Source: Homarus americanus (lineage: Eukaryota > Arthropoda > Malacostraca > Decapoda > Nephropidae). Taken from it: DNA of 64,000 nt. The translations under genes were made by a program, and so were the position numbers. The notes under the pieces are model-generated. The model saw only the letters and a list, made by a program, of their open reading frames with translations. It did no database searches and was not told the DNA's origin. The stretch spans positions 978,501 to 1,042,500 of the forward strand of contig NW_024756966.1 of the NCBI RefSeq assembly GCF_018991925.1. Reading direction: 5' to 3'. Below are positions 44,277-55,145 of this stretch, piece after piece (positions within the stretch are counted from its first letter, which is position 1; each line of letters begins with the position of its first letter).

Positions 44277-45082
44277 CCTGTGTACTAAGGGTGATTTAAA
44301 GGATAGAAAAACAGGAGATTGGATAGTAACGTGGATTAAGGATTGTATTAGGATTAGGAAGAGAGATTAGGATAGGAGGTTATTCATGATTTATGAAAAG
44401 TAATTGGATATGGGATAGGAGGAATAGGAGTGATGGGTTAAGAATGGGGTTCGATTTAGAGGGGATAGGGATAGGTGAAGGGAGCGAGGGAGGGAGGGAG
44501 GATAGAGGCTAAAACACCACCCCCCCACCACCCCCCCCTCTCTATCCCCCAACATCCAGGGATAGTTGTTTAAGCATACACTAGCCACATCGGGTATTCA
44601 TATCAACCATTTGTCAGTGTTGTGTAGAATATTTCATAATGTTTTGTATTAAGTAAACTGATAGCATGCATCTTGGTACCTCTGGATGCTTCAATGAGAG
44701 TGGTAGAGGCCCAGAGAGAAAGTGAATGACTGACTATTTGTTAGGCTGAATGAATGAATGAATGAAACCCCTCAAAGATATACCCCCTCCTCCCCTCCCC
44801 CACTATACAGGTATATCCCCCACCGTGTAAAAAAATGATAACATATATTCTAGGGGTATAACTTACGCTAATGGTATATTGGACGATGGTGATGGCTGTA
44901 TCTTCTTAATGTGATAATACTGAAGGTTATACTTGAAGGGATGTATACTGAGGGGATATACTGACGTGTGTACTGGTATGTATGGGAATATCATTAAGTA
45001 GTGAGTAATTATTAGTGTTTTTAAGTATTTAGTATTTTCTATGTCTGTATAGTTTTTAAGCTTTGTTTATTTGTTATCTGGC

Positions 45083-45135
45083 TTATTTATTTATTTATTT
45101 ATTTATATATCGATTTATTTATTTATTTATTTTTA
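45083..45135. repeat. (ATTT)n microsatellite
   Basis: Interrupted by ATATATCG near 45105. Confidence 0.94.
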
Positions 45136-45224
45136 TTTTTTCTCGTAATATTTAAAAAAAAATCGTGTATTTTTCGAATATTTTTTTTTTCGTTTATTTT
45201 AATTTCCTCTCTTGAGTCTCCTAT

Positions 45225-45535
45225 CTACCTCCCCCTTTACCTCTCATTATCTCTACTTACCTCCCTTACCTCTCTCCCCTTACCTCTCACCTCCCTTTCT
45301 TTTCAATCCCTCTACTCCTCTACCACTTACTCCACACCCTACTCCACACCTTACTCCACACCTTACCTCACTCGAAGCCCCAATTACACCTCCACCCTCA
45401 CCTCACCTCATCCCCATTCCTTACCCCTCCCCTCCCTCCCTCCCTTACCTCACCCCATTCCCTCCCTACCTCCCTTACTCCCCATTCCTCCCCTCCCCTC
45501 CTTACCTCACCCCCATTCCCTCCTTCCTGCCTCCA
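45225..45535. repeat. Polypyrimidine CTTACCTC tract
   Basis: CCTCCCTTACCTCACCCC units with a local CTTACTCCACACC triplication at 45327-45365. Confidence 0.9.
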
Positions 45536-46036
45536 TTTTCTACTCAGCCTTCTAGGTTCAAATCTCCATCTTGCTATGGTAATTGACGTTTCATTAGACC
45601 AGCTTGAGTTGGCCACGATAAAACAGACTAAATTTCTTTTTTTTTCTTTTTTTTCGGGGGGAGGGAGAAAGGACTTTATAATACCCAAAATGAAGTTACC
45701 TTTTGGCAACAACTACGTGCATATATGAGAGAGAAAGAGAGAGAGAGAGAGTTAAAGTATATATTTAAATCTCGTGATTGGACATTTATACATAAGTTAC
45801 AAATATTTATATACATATACATATTTACTTATATACATATACATAAAAGTCTATTTAATATAACACAAGTGCGTGACCATGAATCAGTGTTTGGCTGTGT
45901 TAAAGTACACTTAATAGGAGATAAAAACTCCCTCACGTGTTATGATATCATTCATCAGTCAGTTCAGGAATGGCGGATGTTAGCTTGACAAAACAGTGAC
46001 AGGAATTCAAAGTTATATATCTTGAGCTTTTTATTT

Positions 46037-46039
<3 letters not shown>

Positions 46040-46079
<40 letters not shown>
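46040..46079. repeat. (CA)n microsatellite
   Basis: Perfect CA run. Confidence 0.97.
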
Positions 46080-46080
<1 letters not shown>

Positions 46081-46127
46081 TCTCAATTCACACTTTATAT
46101 TCGTATGCAAATAGATTAATACATAAT

Positions 46128-46132
<5 letters not shown>

Positions 46133-46174
<42 letters not shown>
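46133..46174. repeat. (CT)n microsatellite
   Basis: Perfect CT run. Confidence 0.97.
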
Positions 46175-46176
<2 letters not shown>

Positions 46177-46407
46177 GTACACACACATACCTACATGAAA
46201 ATTACACACATTTAACGTACATAAGTCACCCCAGTGTAGTGTAGACACAACCCGACCTTCAACATGTGTTTTGGCCAATTTAAAAGCCACTCAAACAGCT
46301 GATTTACAAACACTGTTTACATGGACAGAAGTGACGCCAAGAGTGTAAACAAAAGCATTATGGGTAGTTGTTTTGTTTTCTACTGGTGGGGGTGTATAGA
46401 TGGTTCC

Positions 46408-46590
46408 TGTCTGTTTCTGTCTGTCTGTCTGTCTTTCTGTTCGTTCGTCTGTCATTCAAACTATCTGTCTATCTATCAAGTCGTCTGTCTATCTATCTGT
46501 CTAGCTGTTATTCAGATTTTCTATTTGTATGTTCCTCATCAATCAGTCTATCTACCTGTCTTCTCTGTCTATTAGCTCGTCTGTCTATTG
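46408..46590. repeat. Degenerate (CTGT/CTAT)n block
   Basis: CTGTCTATCTATC units with unique interruptions. Confidence 0.85.
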
Positions 46591-46724
46591 AGTTCTAAAT
46601 GTAACGGATTTGTACCTGTCTAATAGTCGATAACTGTCCTTTTTTCTTTTTTTACCTTTTTAAGTATTTTTAAGAGATTAAAGATCATATTTTCCTTAAA
46701 ACAGTTAAGGAAGGAATGTATGGT

Positions 46725-46725
<1 letters not shown>

Positions 46726-46801
<76 letters not shown>
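46726..46801. repeat. (ATT)n microsatellite
   Basis: Perfect ATT run; poly-Ile, poly-Asn and poly-Leu frames are artefacts. Confidence 0.97.
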
Positions 46802-46802
<1 letters not shown>

Positions 46803-47109
46803 GCTGTTGTTGTATTCATTGTCATTATTATCATTATCATCATCCACATTATACAGGTGAGTACAATGAACAAACACCTGCATCATTTACACGAGCTAAT
46901 TAACGACAATGACTTGAGGTGGTCGTAAAGGCGCGGTCCAGGAAATGACTCGTTATCATGCTTCGCCATTACTCTTAAGTGAATTAATTAAGGAATGCTA
47001 TCAAGGTATCTCTCAGGTATCGAGGGGCGGTTGACTCGCTGAAATTAAATAGGAAATTAAGTTTGGAATTGTGTTTGGCTAGAATTGGTTAGCTTTTGTT
47101 TGGAAATGA

Positions 47110-47149
<40 letters not shown>
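47110..47149. repeat. (GT)n microsatellite
   Basis: Perfect GT run; a shorter (CA)n lies at 47368-47395. Confidence 0.96.
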
Positions 47150-47154
<5 letters not shown>

Positions 47155-47365
47155 TCATTTTAGGGGTGGGAGGATGTTGTTGTTGTCATTGTTTTTCTTC
47201 TTCCTTCCATGATTTAAAGTTCTTTCAATTTTCTTGAGTATGTGTACGTATCTTTGTGTATGTATCTGTGTATGTATCTTCATGTGTGTGGGTGTATCTA
47301 TTTATATGCGCGTGTGTGTGTGTTCCTGAATGAACGTTTACATGTGTGCAATTATGTAAACGGAT

Positions 47366-47396
<31 letters not shown>

Positions 47397-47874
47397 TTTC
47401 TTAATTATAAAGAAACTCATTACATTATTATTCTTTGGGGGATAATGTTAACTTAGGTGGTAGTGGTTAATGATAAAGGTCTTAATTAAATCGTTGTTGG
47501 TTAATGACAGGTAAGGTCGTCAGGTAGGTCGTGTAGGTTAATGACAGGTAACAGGTCATGGCTACCTGGGGTGTAATGGTCAACATACTCCCCTCTTGCA
47601 GGGTGAAATTACAGACAAGTTTCATTACGTCGCTTGCCTCTGTCTGCCCAGTCATAATTGGGGACGTGGATGTGTTTTGGGGGGGTAATGGTTTTAGCCA
47701 GTGCAGTTGGTGAGCTGTCCGGTCTTCTCGGGTTATTCCTTGACACAAACTCACGTCTAGGTGGTCCTCGAACCGGCAATCCTTGACCTCGAGAGACGAG
47801 CATTGATACAGGTCTTAAGCTTGGTCGTGTATTCTGTATTTTGACTCTTCCTTCCCCATTCAGCAACTTGCTCT

Positions 47875-48014
47875 TACCTCACCTCACTTCACCCCACCAC
47901 CCCTCACTCACCTCACCACCCTCACTCACCTCACCTTCACCTCACCCCCTCACTCTCTCACCCCCTCACTCACTCCCTCACTCCCTCACTCACTCCCTCA
48001 CTCTCTCACTCATT
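47875..48014. repeat. (CTCACC/CTCACTCC)n tract
   Basis: C/T/A-only repeats CCCTCACTCACCTCA. Confidence 0.92.
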
Positions 48015-48129
48015 TTTCCTCATAAAAAAATGCCAAATAATAATATGGTAATGAGAGGCTGGCGACGCTTATAGTGATGAGCTGCGCGCCAGTTCTATAT
48101 TCAAAAAATTTAATGAAAAATTCCCGGAC

Positions 48130-48385
48130 TGTGTGAGGTGGTTGGGGGGGTAGGGTCGTGGTAGGAGGGAAGAGGGAGATAGTGGTCGTGATGGTGTGGG
48201 GTGATAGTGGTCGTGATGGTGTGTGGGTGATAGTGGTAGTGATGTAGGGGGTGATAGTGGTCGATGGTGGGGTGGTAGTAATGGTGTAAGATAGTGGTAG
48301 TGATGGTCTGTGTAAGTGATGGTGGTAGTGATGGTGATAGTAGTGATGTGTAAGGGGATAGTACGATGGTGGGGGGTGGTAGTGG
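48130..48385. repeat. GATAGTGGTCGTGATGGTGTGG minisatellite, left part
   Basis: About ten units near 24-27 bases with many small indels. The same unit resumes at 49346, so the two blocks are one array split by the retrotransposon. Confidence 0.9.
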
Positions 48386-48387
48386 TA

Positions 48388-49345
48388 TGATTTGATTTTG
48401 CCGCTTGCAGCGGCTACTTTATTGTGCACCCCACACTCATCCTGTGAGCGGTAGCGCAAAGGATTACAGAGTAGGGTTTACAAAGGGTCATAATAATTAA
48501 CCCCGGTTGTCAGGATATTATGGCACCGAAAGTTACACAGTATTTCATTTACATTATTTGTTTAGTTCTATACATAAAGGGTAACTTATTCACAAATGTG
48601 TGAGAACAGGCGTGTGAGGCAGTATGTCTGGCCTCACACTTTGTTATTCACATTTACGTGGGAGGTATTCAAGCACATTGCGTATTTGGTTCTGTACATG
48701 AGAACTGATATAGTTACTAGTGCAAAAAAGTGGATACAATCTTAATATGTCGGCTATCTTGCCATTAGAGATGAAGGTTGTTACTTCACACAGTGTGTTT
48801 GACCTGTCCCTAAAAGGCTCATCTTCACACAGTCGAAGACGTAGTGTTCAAGTGTGGCGTATGCCTCACACACTTACATTTAGTTTGTTTACATCTGCTG
48901 AGGAACATACTGCCAGAGGTACTTATATCCTAACTTAATCTAGCGGTTACAACATCTTGTAATCTAGTGATCTTGTTACTTGCTCCATATACATGTTTCA
49001 CTTGATACATCTCATCATGGTAACTATGGATCGACTAGTGCCTGTTTGTACTAGTCTACTTGCGTCAAACTCATCAATAAGTTCTTTCCTAATTACAGTT
49101 TTATTTTTTTTTGACAGATCCAAATTGTATTCAACGGTGTCTTTGTTAGACGCGAGTTTGGCGAGTGCATCAACTCTGTCATGTTTTATGAGGCCTATGT
49201 GAGAGGGGATCCACAACAGTTTGACCCTGACACCCCGGTCAACAAGGCACGCATATTTGTGTCTGGCTTCAGAGACAAGATCGTGACAACCTGAGTCGAG
49301 GGTACCAAGGGCAAGTAGTGAGGATAGAGAGTCAGTGATGATGAG
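48388..49345 (-). mobile_element. 5'-truncated non-LTR retrotransposon (LINE) remnant
   Basis: About 0.96 kb on the minus strand. From 5' to 3' it holds part of an RNase H domain, a degraded C-terminal region with a Cys-rich motif, a 3' UTR, an AATAAA (48423 down to 48418), a perfect 6-bp hairpin GCCGCTTGCAGCGGC (48400-48414) and a short A-rich tail AAAATCAAATCA (48399 down to 48388). RNase H located after the reverse transcriptase is found in I, R1, LOA, Tad-type clades; the exact clade cannot be settled from this fragment. The reverse transcriptase is absent. Both sides abut the same minisatellite, so a target-site duplication cannot be separated from the array. Confidence 0.85.
48781..49345 (-). 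pseudogene. LINE ORF2 3' part: RNase H domain and Cys/His tail, disrupted
   Basis: An RNase H1-like domain is visible: IITDSLSSLLAL, carrying the catalytic Asp of the TDS motif, then RVKLLWIPSHIGL and DRVDALAKLA, the typical end of LINE RNase H with its Asp. The earlier catalytic Asp and Glu are lost by 5' truncation. The frame continues to SIVTMMRCIK and meets TGA at 48998. After a one-base shift the reading resumes as VYGASNKITRLQDVVTARL. After another shift it gives KLGYKYLWQYV and then VCEAYATLEHYVFDC, the C-terminal Cys/His motif usual in such elements. It ends at TAA (48781-48783). At least two frameshifts plus a stop show it is not functional; it is a fossil that would not encode active enzyme. 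Confidence 0.85.
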
Positions 49346-49645
49346 AGGTAGTGATGGTCTGTGGGTGATAGTGGTAGATGGTGGGGTGATAGTGGTTGTG
49401 ATAGTGTGTGGGTGATAGTAGCGATGGTGTGGGGGGGGATAGTGGTAGGTGGTAGTAAGGATAGTAAGGGATGTGGTGTGGGTGATAGTGGTATAGATGG
49501 TGTGTGGGTGATAGTGGTAGTGATGGTGTGGGGGTGATAGTGGTCGTGATGGTGTGTGGGTGATAGTGGTAGTGATGGTGTGGGGGGTGATAGTGGTAGT
49601 GATGGTGTGGGGGTGATAGTGGTGGTAGTTATAGGGATGGTAATG
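49346..49645. repeat. GATAGTGGTAGTGATGGTGTGG minisatellite, right part
   Basis: About eleven units, more regular from 49490 on (26-27 base period). Confidence 0.92.
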
Positions 49646-49729
49646 GTGGTAGTAATGGTAGGTTCTCGTCTGGGTGACTCCCTCTAACCTGTGAATAAAA
49701 TCATCTGACGTTAACCAAATAAAATATTA

Positions 49730-49832
49730 AAAGTGGCGTCCCGTAGTGAAGGGGTTAAAGCCATTTTGTACATTAGACGTATGGTATTTAAATGGTATTC
49801 GAACCTTTGAGTCCCCAGTTCGAATCCCTCTG
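49730..49832 (+). mobile_element. tRNA-like promoter remnant (possible SINE head)
   Basis: TAGTGAAGGGG at 49744-49754 fits the box A pattern TRGYNNARNNGG, and AGTTCGAATCC at 49817-49827 matches box B (GGTTCGANNCC) but for one base. They are 73 bases apart, longer than an intronless tRNA gene, and no 5-bp T-arm stem forms around box B. A decayed tRNA-derived SINE or tRNA pseudogene is the likely reading. Confidence 0.3.
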
Positions 49833-49850
49833 AAGCCTCATATAGTATCT

Positions 49851-50130
49851 ACATGGGTGTTTATAAAGTCCCTTGATGCGTTTTGTTTGTGTCCATTGCA
49901 TTGCTTGAGGAAGTTACTTGACTAAAATAAGGGTGTGTTAGTGCATCATTTTCCTGCATATTACTGTGTTATCTGCCGTGTCTGCTCGCCTGTTTGTCTT
50001 GGAGGAAACCTGGAGAAGAACACAGGTATGATACACGTAATGGTAGAGTCACACACCTATGTTTTAGATGTGTAACTCATTCCAGGGACGCTGTAAATAC
50101 AAACATCAAGGGACTTTGTAAACACCCTGT
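49851..50130. mobile_element. Short inverted-repeat (MITE-like) element
   Basis: GGGTGTTTATAAAGTCCCTT then GATG at 49855-49878 is repeated in inverted form at 50104-50127 with 23 of 24 bases matching. Outside the repeats both ends read TACA(C/T) toward the element, compatible with a TA target. The total is about 275 bases with no coding frame. The ends resemble the CAGGGTGT...AAAGTCCC style of some mariner-type elements, but I cannot assign a family. Confidence 0.6.
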
Positions 50131-50347
50131 GTATATTGTAGTGAAGTTTATGAGTTGGTTCACTTCCTGTGGGGGGGGGGGCATTATAAAACATCCTCAG
50201 TGTAGGAGAGAGGGAGGGAGCAGTGTAGGAGGGAGAGAGGGAGGGAGAAGGAGTGTAGGAGAGAGGGAGGAAATAGTGTAAGGGAGGTATTGACTTATAA
50301 ACACTTAAAAAATCATAATAATAGAGTAGTAAGGAAGCAGAAGAACG

Positions 50348-50350
<3 letters not shown>

Positions 50351-50436
<86 letters not shown>
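50351..50436. repeat. (CA)n microsatellite
   Basis: Perfect CA run of about 86 bases. Confidence 0.98.
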
Positions 50437-50438
<2 letters not shown>

Positions 50439-50496
50439 CACCCAGTTATAATTTCTACCCATAGCTATTACTTACACAGTTAGAAACACCGGCTGA

Positions 50497-50523
50497 GGTT
50501 AGGTTAGGTTAGGTTAGGTTAGG
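50497..50523 (+). repeat. Interstitial (TTAGG)n array
   Basis: Five TTAGG units. Confidence 0.93.
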
Positions 50524-50914
50524 TGCAGGTGGCGATCACAGTCACAACTTAACAAACACATTCCTCGCACTGGGTTATAGAGGCGGTTATTATCGTTTTT
50601 CATCTACCATACAATTTTGACAGGTAGACCAGACATACCTGTATATATATATAAATGCATTCCTATACCTGGCCTCTACATTACGACTGCTAACAAAGAC
50701 ATTTAAAAGGGACATTCGTTTTGGTCACCTGTAATCTGAGCAATGATTGACCCGACCATTTTAATATTGTGTGTGTGTAGGGTGGGAGGGTCGTTAGCGG
50801 CACCTGCTTGGCCTCACCAGCACCACCAGAAACAGATGTAGAAACTTATACCTGGAATAATAGAAGTAATTTGATACCTGGTCCACCTTTGTCTGATTCG
50901 TAGATTGGAGGAAT

Positions 50915-50915
<1 letters not shown>

Positions 50916-50949
<34 letters not shown>

Positions 50950-50972
50950 TTCTCTCTGTCTCTCTCTCTCCC
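50916..50972. repeat. (CT)n microsatellite
   Basis: CT run with TTTCTCTGTC interruptions. Confidence 0.95.
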
Positions 50973-51434
50973 TTCACGTAGTTGTCACTTTGTGTTTACT
51001 ATCGATACCTTGCCCCCGCCTACCCCTTCCTCACCCTAAACATTAACCTCCATATGGTAATTAGATCATTTTATCCTTAATAACGAAATCCCAAATCAAC
51101 GAACGATCATAAAGTAACGAAATGGGTAAAAAAAAAAATATTTGTCTGGGAATAGTTCGGGATAACGAAGTCGGCAACATAACGAACAGACATTGTTTAA
51201 CAGAGAGAGAAACATTCAGAGTAACACACACTCACACAATACCCTGTTGAAATTGATACTCCCTTTCTCTCTACCTCCCTCCCTACCTCAGTCTCTCACC
51301 CCGACCGCCACCATTCTGCCCTCTGACCGTCCGTCTGTCCGTCTTTCTCTACCCCTGGATAACCTTTCCGTTTATATTTTATTGAGAAATTTTGAGGTGT
51401 AAAGATAAAGTGATTTGTAGTGGCTATTGGTAAG

Positions 51435-51560
<126 letters not shown>

Positions 51561-52009
51561 ATTTGTAATTGGTTATTGTGGGATATTTTTTTAATGTATT
51601 CAAGAATTATTACAGATGAATACATTAACGAAATCTAAATTAACTTAACCAAACATTTAAGGAACATAATTAAACCTGAACTAACTTTTAAGCCTAAACC
51701 GATATACCTGTAATTAAACCTAAATCACCTTATTAATCATTAACATAACCAATCCTTATCCCATTCAGTCTACACCATAGAGTAAACCAAATCAGTGGTT
51801 TATATATTCGGGTTTAAATTATTCTAAGGAAGACACATAATCAACAGGGGGAGGGGGAAGAGGGGAGGGGGGATGGGAAAGGGGGTAAGGGGCAGATGTG
51901 TTGTTGCTCCTATAGCTTTCTAGGAATGTTCCCACCTATTCCCATTCCTGGCTCACCTACCACCCACTCTATGGAATGTTACCGCCGCCCCCTCCCTCCC
52001 TTCTATCTC

Positions 52010-52255
52010 GTTACTCCTTCCTTCGTCTTCCTTCCTCCCTCTCCTAATCCTTTCTCCCACTTTGTTCTTTCCCCTACTCTTCCCCGACTCCTTCCCCTTC
52101 TTCTTTTCCCCCTTCCTTCCCCAAAACTTCTTCCTTCCTTCCTTCTCCCCCCTTCTTCCCCGCTCATCCTCTCCTTCTTCTCTTCCCCCTCATTCCCCCT
52201 CCTTCCCCCTTCTTTCTTTCCCCCTCGTACATCCTTCCCTCCCTTCCCTGGGGTC
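52010..52255. repeat. Polypyrimidine CCTTC tract
   Basis: C/T-rich with CTTCC repeats. Confidence 0.92.
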
Positions 52256-52404
52256 AAATAGTTCCTGTTTCGTTTAATTTTAGCTTGATGTGAATAGTAA
52301 ATAGTTATTATGAATCATTCTTAGCTTGGAAATAATAATTCTCCCAGCTATTAAACTGCGACTGATGTATACTGTACAGGTAAGCGAGACGTATCCAATA
52401 ACCT

Positions 52405-52660
52405 ACATTGGAGTGCTAGGATAACGGAAGTCCTGTGATATCCTACGTAACCGTAATTCACATCATACTTTGCTAGGATAAGGGAAGTCCTGTGATATCT
52501 AACGTAACCCACATAGGACTCTACTAGGATAACGGAAGTCCTATGAACTCCTACATAATCCACATAGGCCTTACAGTAGGTAGGATAACGGAAGTCCTGT
52601 AAGCTCTTTTGTAATGCCCCACACAGGAGTCTGGGAGGATTACGACAAGTCCTGTAAACA
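52405..52660. repeat. 51-57 bp tandem repeat, five diverged copies
   Basis: The core TAGGATAACGGAAGTCCTGT starts at 52417, 52474, 52525 and 52581, with a weaker fifth near 52635 (AGGATTACGACAAGTCCTGT). Between cores lie related CCTACGTAACC and CCACATAGG phrases, so the whole unit is repeated, not only the core. Confidence 0.88.
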
Positions 52661-52704
52661 CGGTGTTACGAGGCCAATTGTCGATACTATTGGCTCAACT
52701 AAAC

Positions 52705-53005
52705 CCTTCCCTCCTCCGCGTCCCCTCATTCCCCCTTCTCCCCCTTCCTCCCGTCTCCCCTTTTCCTCCTCCTATTTCCCTTATTCCTCCTCACCTCCCT
52801 CTCTCTCCCTAACCCCCATTCCTTCAGCCATCCCCTACCACTCTTCAACCTCCCCCACATCCCCCCTACCCCCTTCTTCCCTCTACCCCCTTTAATCCCG
52901 CTACCCCTACTCCTTCCCCTCCTCCTCCTTCTTCCCTACCCCCTTTCCTTACTCCTTCTTTCCCTACCCTCCCTCCCCTACCCCCCTCCTCCCCCTACCC
53001 CCCAA
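52705..53005. repeat. Polypyrimidine CTACCCCC tract
   Basis: C/T-rich, with CTACCCCCTTCTTCC units toward the end. Confidence 0.9.
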
Positions 53006-53250
53006 AAACCATAAATAACTCTTTAATAACATTCGTCTGAAATGTATATATATATATATATTAAAAAAAAATCCCGAACATCAATACACAAAAGGGTTAA
53101 GGAGACTTGGCAACAAAGGGCCGGCTGGGGAACAGGGGGAATAAAGAATTGGATCACATCTACAATGGAAATTAACCAAACTTAATGATAACGGAGGCCA
53201 GATAGCAAGCGTCGAGCTGGGTGAAAAACTGATCCCATATCACTCTCTTT

Positions 53251-53252
<2 letters not shown>

Positions 53253-53305
<53 letters not shown>
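53253..53305. repeat. Compound (GT)n(GA)n microsatellite
   Basis: GT run joined to GA, the same arrangement as 20597-20658. Confidence 0.96.
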
Positions 53306-53573
53306 AGGCAACCAAATAGGGTAAGAGAGGCATTTATTTTTATTTTGAGTCTACGGAATATAATCTTACCGCCTACGTTAGAATTATTTTTATGTATCAA
53401 TAATTTTATCATTTTATTTCTTGTGATGTACAGTATGTTAATTTTTTTTAGTACGTAAGTTTTATATTAACAAAAACAAATAATTTATCAGTTTTTTTAT
53501 TGTTTTTTTTTTTTGTATTTATTAACAAAAACACTTCCTGGCTTTCGTATAGTTTGAGTGTATATCTATATAT

Positions 53574-53726
53574 ATATCACCACCAGAGGGTTTTTATAAT
53601 GACAAGAAATCACTCACCGTTTTTAACATACATATAAAGAAAATTACGGCCAAAGTTTCTAATATATATAAAAATCACCACCAGAGGGTTTTTATAATAT
53701 GACAAAAAATCACTCGGGTTTTTTTT
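53574..53726. repeat. Direct repeat, two copies about 98 bp apart
   Basis: ATCACCACCAGAGGGTTTTT and the following TATAAT..GACAA.AAATCACTC appear at 53576-53616 and 53674-53715, with a few differences. Confidence 0.85.
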
Positions 53727-53848
53727 TTCAATAGAAGTTTATTTAGAGAAGAGAGACCAGCGGACTGAGAGAGGGACAAAGGCGGAAGGTAATGCACAGG
53801 ATTTGTCTTCATCTGCATATTTTGAGAGGAAGACTGTGCCAGACCATC

Positions 53849-53849
<1 letters not shown>

Positions 53850-53884
<35 letters not shown>
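53850..53884. repeat. (GA)n microsatellite
   Basis: Perfect GA run. Confidence 0.97.
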
Positions 53885-53887
<3 letters not shown>

Positions 53888-54034
53888 TGCCCCGACCCCA
53901 CCCCCTCCCAACTACCAATGAATATATAAATTAAAAACAAAAAACACGTATCTCTCTATTCTTCCGCACCCATGTTTTATTTCTCTTCCTAATTCACCCG
54001 TTGTGTTACGTGCACTGTGTCGGATCACTGAGTC

Positions 54035-54112
54035 ACGGGGTAGGGGGAAGGGAAGAGGGTAAGGGGGGAAGAGGGGTAGGGGAGAAAGGGGGAGGGGTAG
54101 GGGGTAAGGGGG
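54035..54112. repeat. G-rich (GGGGTAGGGG)n stretch
   Basis: GGGTAAGGGGGGAAGAGG-type repeats. Confidence 0.85.
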
Positions 54113-54170
54113 AGTTTTGTATATTTCAGTAAAAAGAAGAATTATTTGAGAACTCGTAGCTTTGGTTTCA

Positions 54171-54173
<3 letters not shown>

Positions 54174-54227
<54 letters not shown>
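54174..54227. repeat. (CT)n microsatellite
   Basis: Perfect CT run of 54 bases. Confidence 0.98.
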
Positions 54228-54228
<1 letters not shown>

Positions 54229-54577
54229 ATCATATATTCATTTTAAGAAATATCACCCCGGCCACCTAATTTGTATGCACAGGCGAATGCACGGGAGAAG
54301 ATGCAGAATACGGAATGCGAAGAAGACATAAAGTATTCATACACATAAAGTATTTATACACCTAATAATGGTAAAGAATTAATGCACATGAAATATAAAT
54401 CACCTTAAAAATAAATTGATGCCAGGACAGGTGAGTTTGTTGATACACCTGTATGACGTCACTGCTTATAACCGGGTTGTGTTCATTCAGAGATAAATAA
54501 GTCGACTGAATTAATGTATTTTGGGGATGAATCTTTAGAGGTCAATATCTGCCTTAACTGATCTGACTGGTGTATGT

Positions 54578-54715
54578 TTTATTATTATTATTATTGTTGT
54601 TGTTATTGTTATTATTAATATATTTTTTGTTTGTTATTATTAGTAGTCTTGTTATTAGTATTGTTGTTATTATTGTTATTATTATCATTATTATTATTTA
54701 TTTATTAATTTATTT
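54578..54715. repeat. (ATT/GTT)n degenerate microsatellite
   Basis: ATT and GTT triplets with interruptions. Confidence 0.92.
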
Positions 54716-54827
54716 ATGTAGGTTCAGCTGGGTAACTGCTGTAAATTGTCACTTCCTGTCTGTAGTAACCTGATACAATACAACCTAAGCCTAACACACC
54801 CTTCTGGGATGACATTTGTTAAAGGCA

Positions 54828-55145
54828 TAGTGGAGGGTGGGGGGTGGTGGGGAATAGGAAGGAGAGAAGGGGTAATGGGGAGAGGGAATTGGTGTTAGGA
54901 AGAGGAATTGAAGAAATGGAGATAGGAATAGGGAGAGATGAGGAAACGAATGGAAAGGGAGGGGATGGAGAGGTAAGGAGGGAGGGAGGGGAGATAATGG
55001 ATGGAGGAGAGAGATGAAGTAAGGAGGGAATGAGGAGGGAATTAGTAAGAAAGAGGAAAGACAAGGAAGGGGAAATGTCAATAGGTAAAGATCGAAAGGG
55101 AGGAGAGAGATAAAGGGGGAGGGAGGGAGGAGGAGGAGGAGGATG
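54828..55145. repeat. Polypurine GGAGGGA tract
   Basis: Purine-rich with isolated T; Pro/Ser/Leu frames on the minus strand are artefacts. Confidence 0.92.

Noticed and set aside
46716..46928. Poly-Ile/poly-Asn/poly-Leu frames (also at 33637 and 51296-51638)
   Set aside because: Translations of (ATT)n microsatellites.
47482..47866. Two overlapping minus-strand frames of 85-90 codons in unique sequence
   Set aside because: No recognisable domain; frames overlap each other. A GAC|GTGAGT near 47755 is a fair donor but no matching acceptor or start is convincing.
48720..48938. 72-codon plus-strand frame
   Set aside because: It is the antisense shadow of the degraded LINE C-terminal region on the minus strand.
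52340..52385. Possible 34-base microexon between TCCCAG and ACAG|GTAAGC
   Set aside because: The acceptor has almost no pyrimidine tract and the segment is adjacent to the tandem array; no support for coding.
52405..52660. Repeat-spacer look resembling a CRISPR array
   Set aside because: Spacers are themselves related copies and vary in length, the context is clearly a eukaryotic nuclear genome, and there are no cas genes. The arrays at 57235 and 33950 were rejected for lack of spacers.
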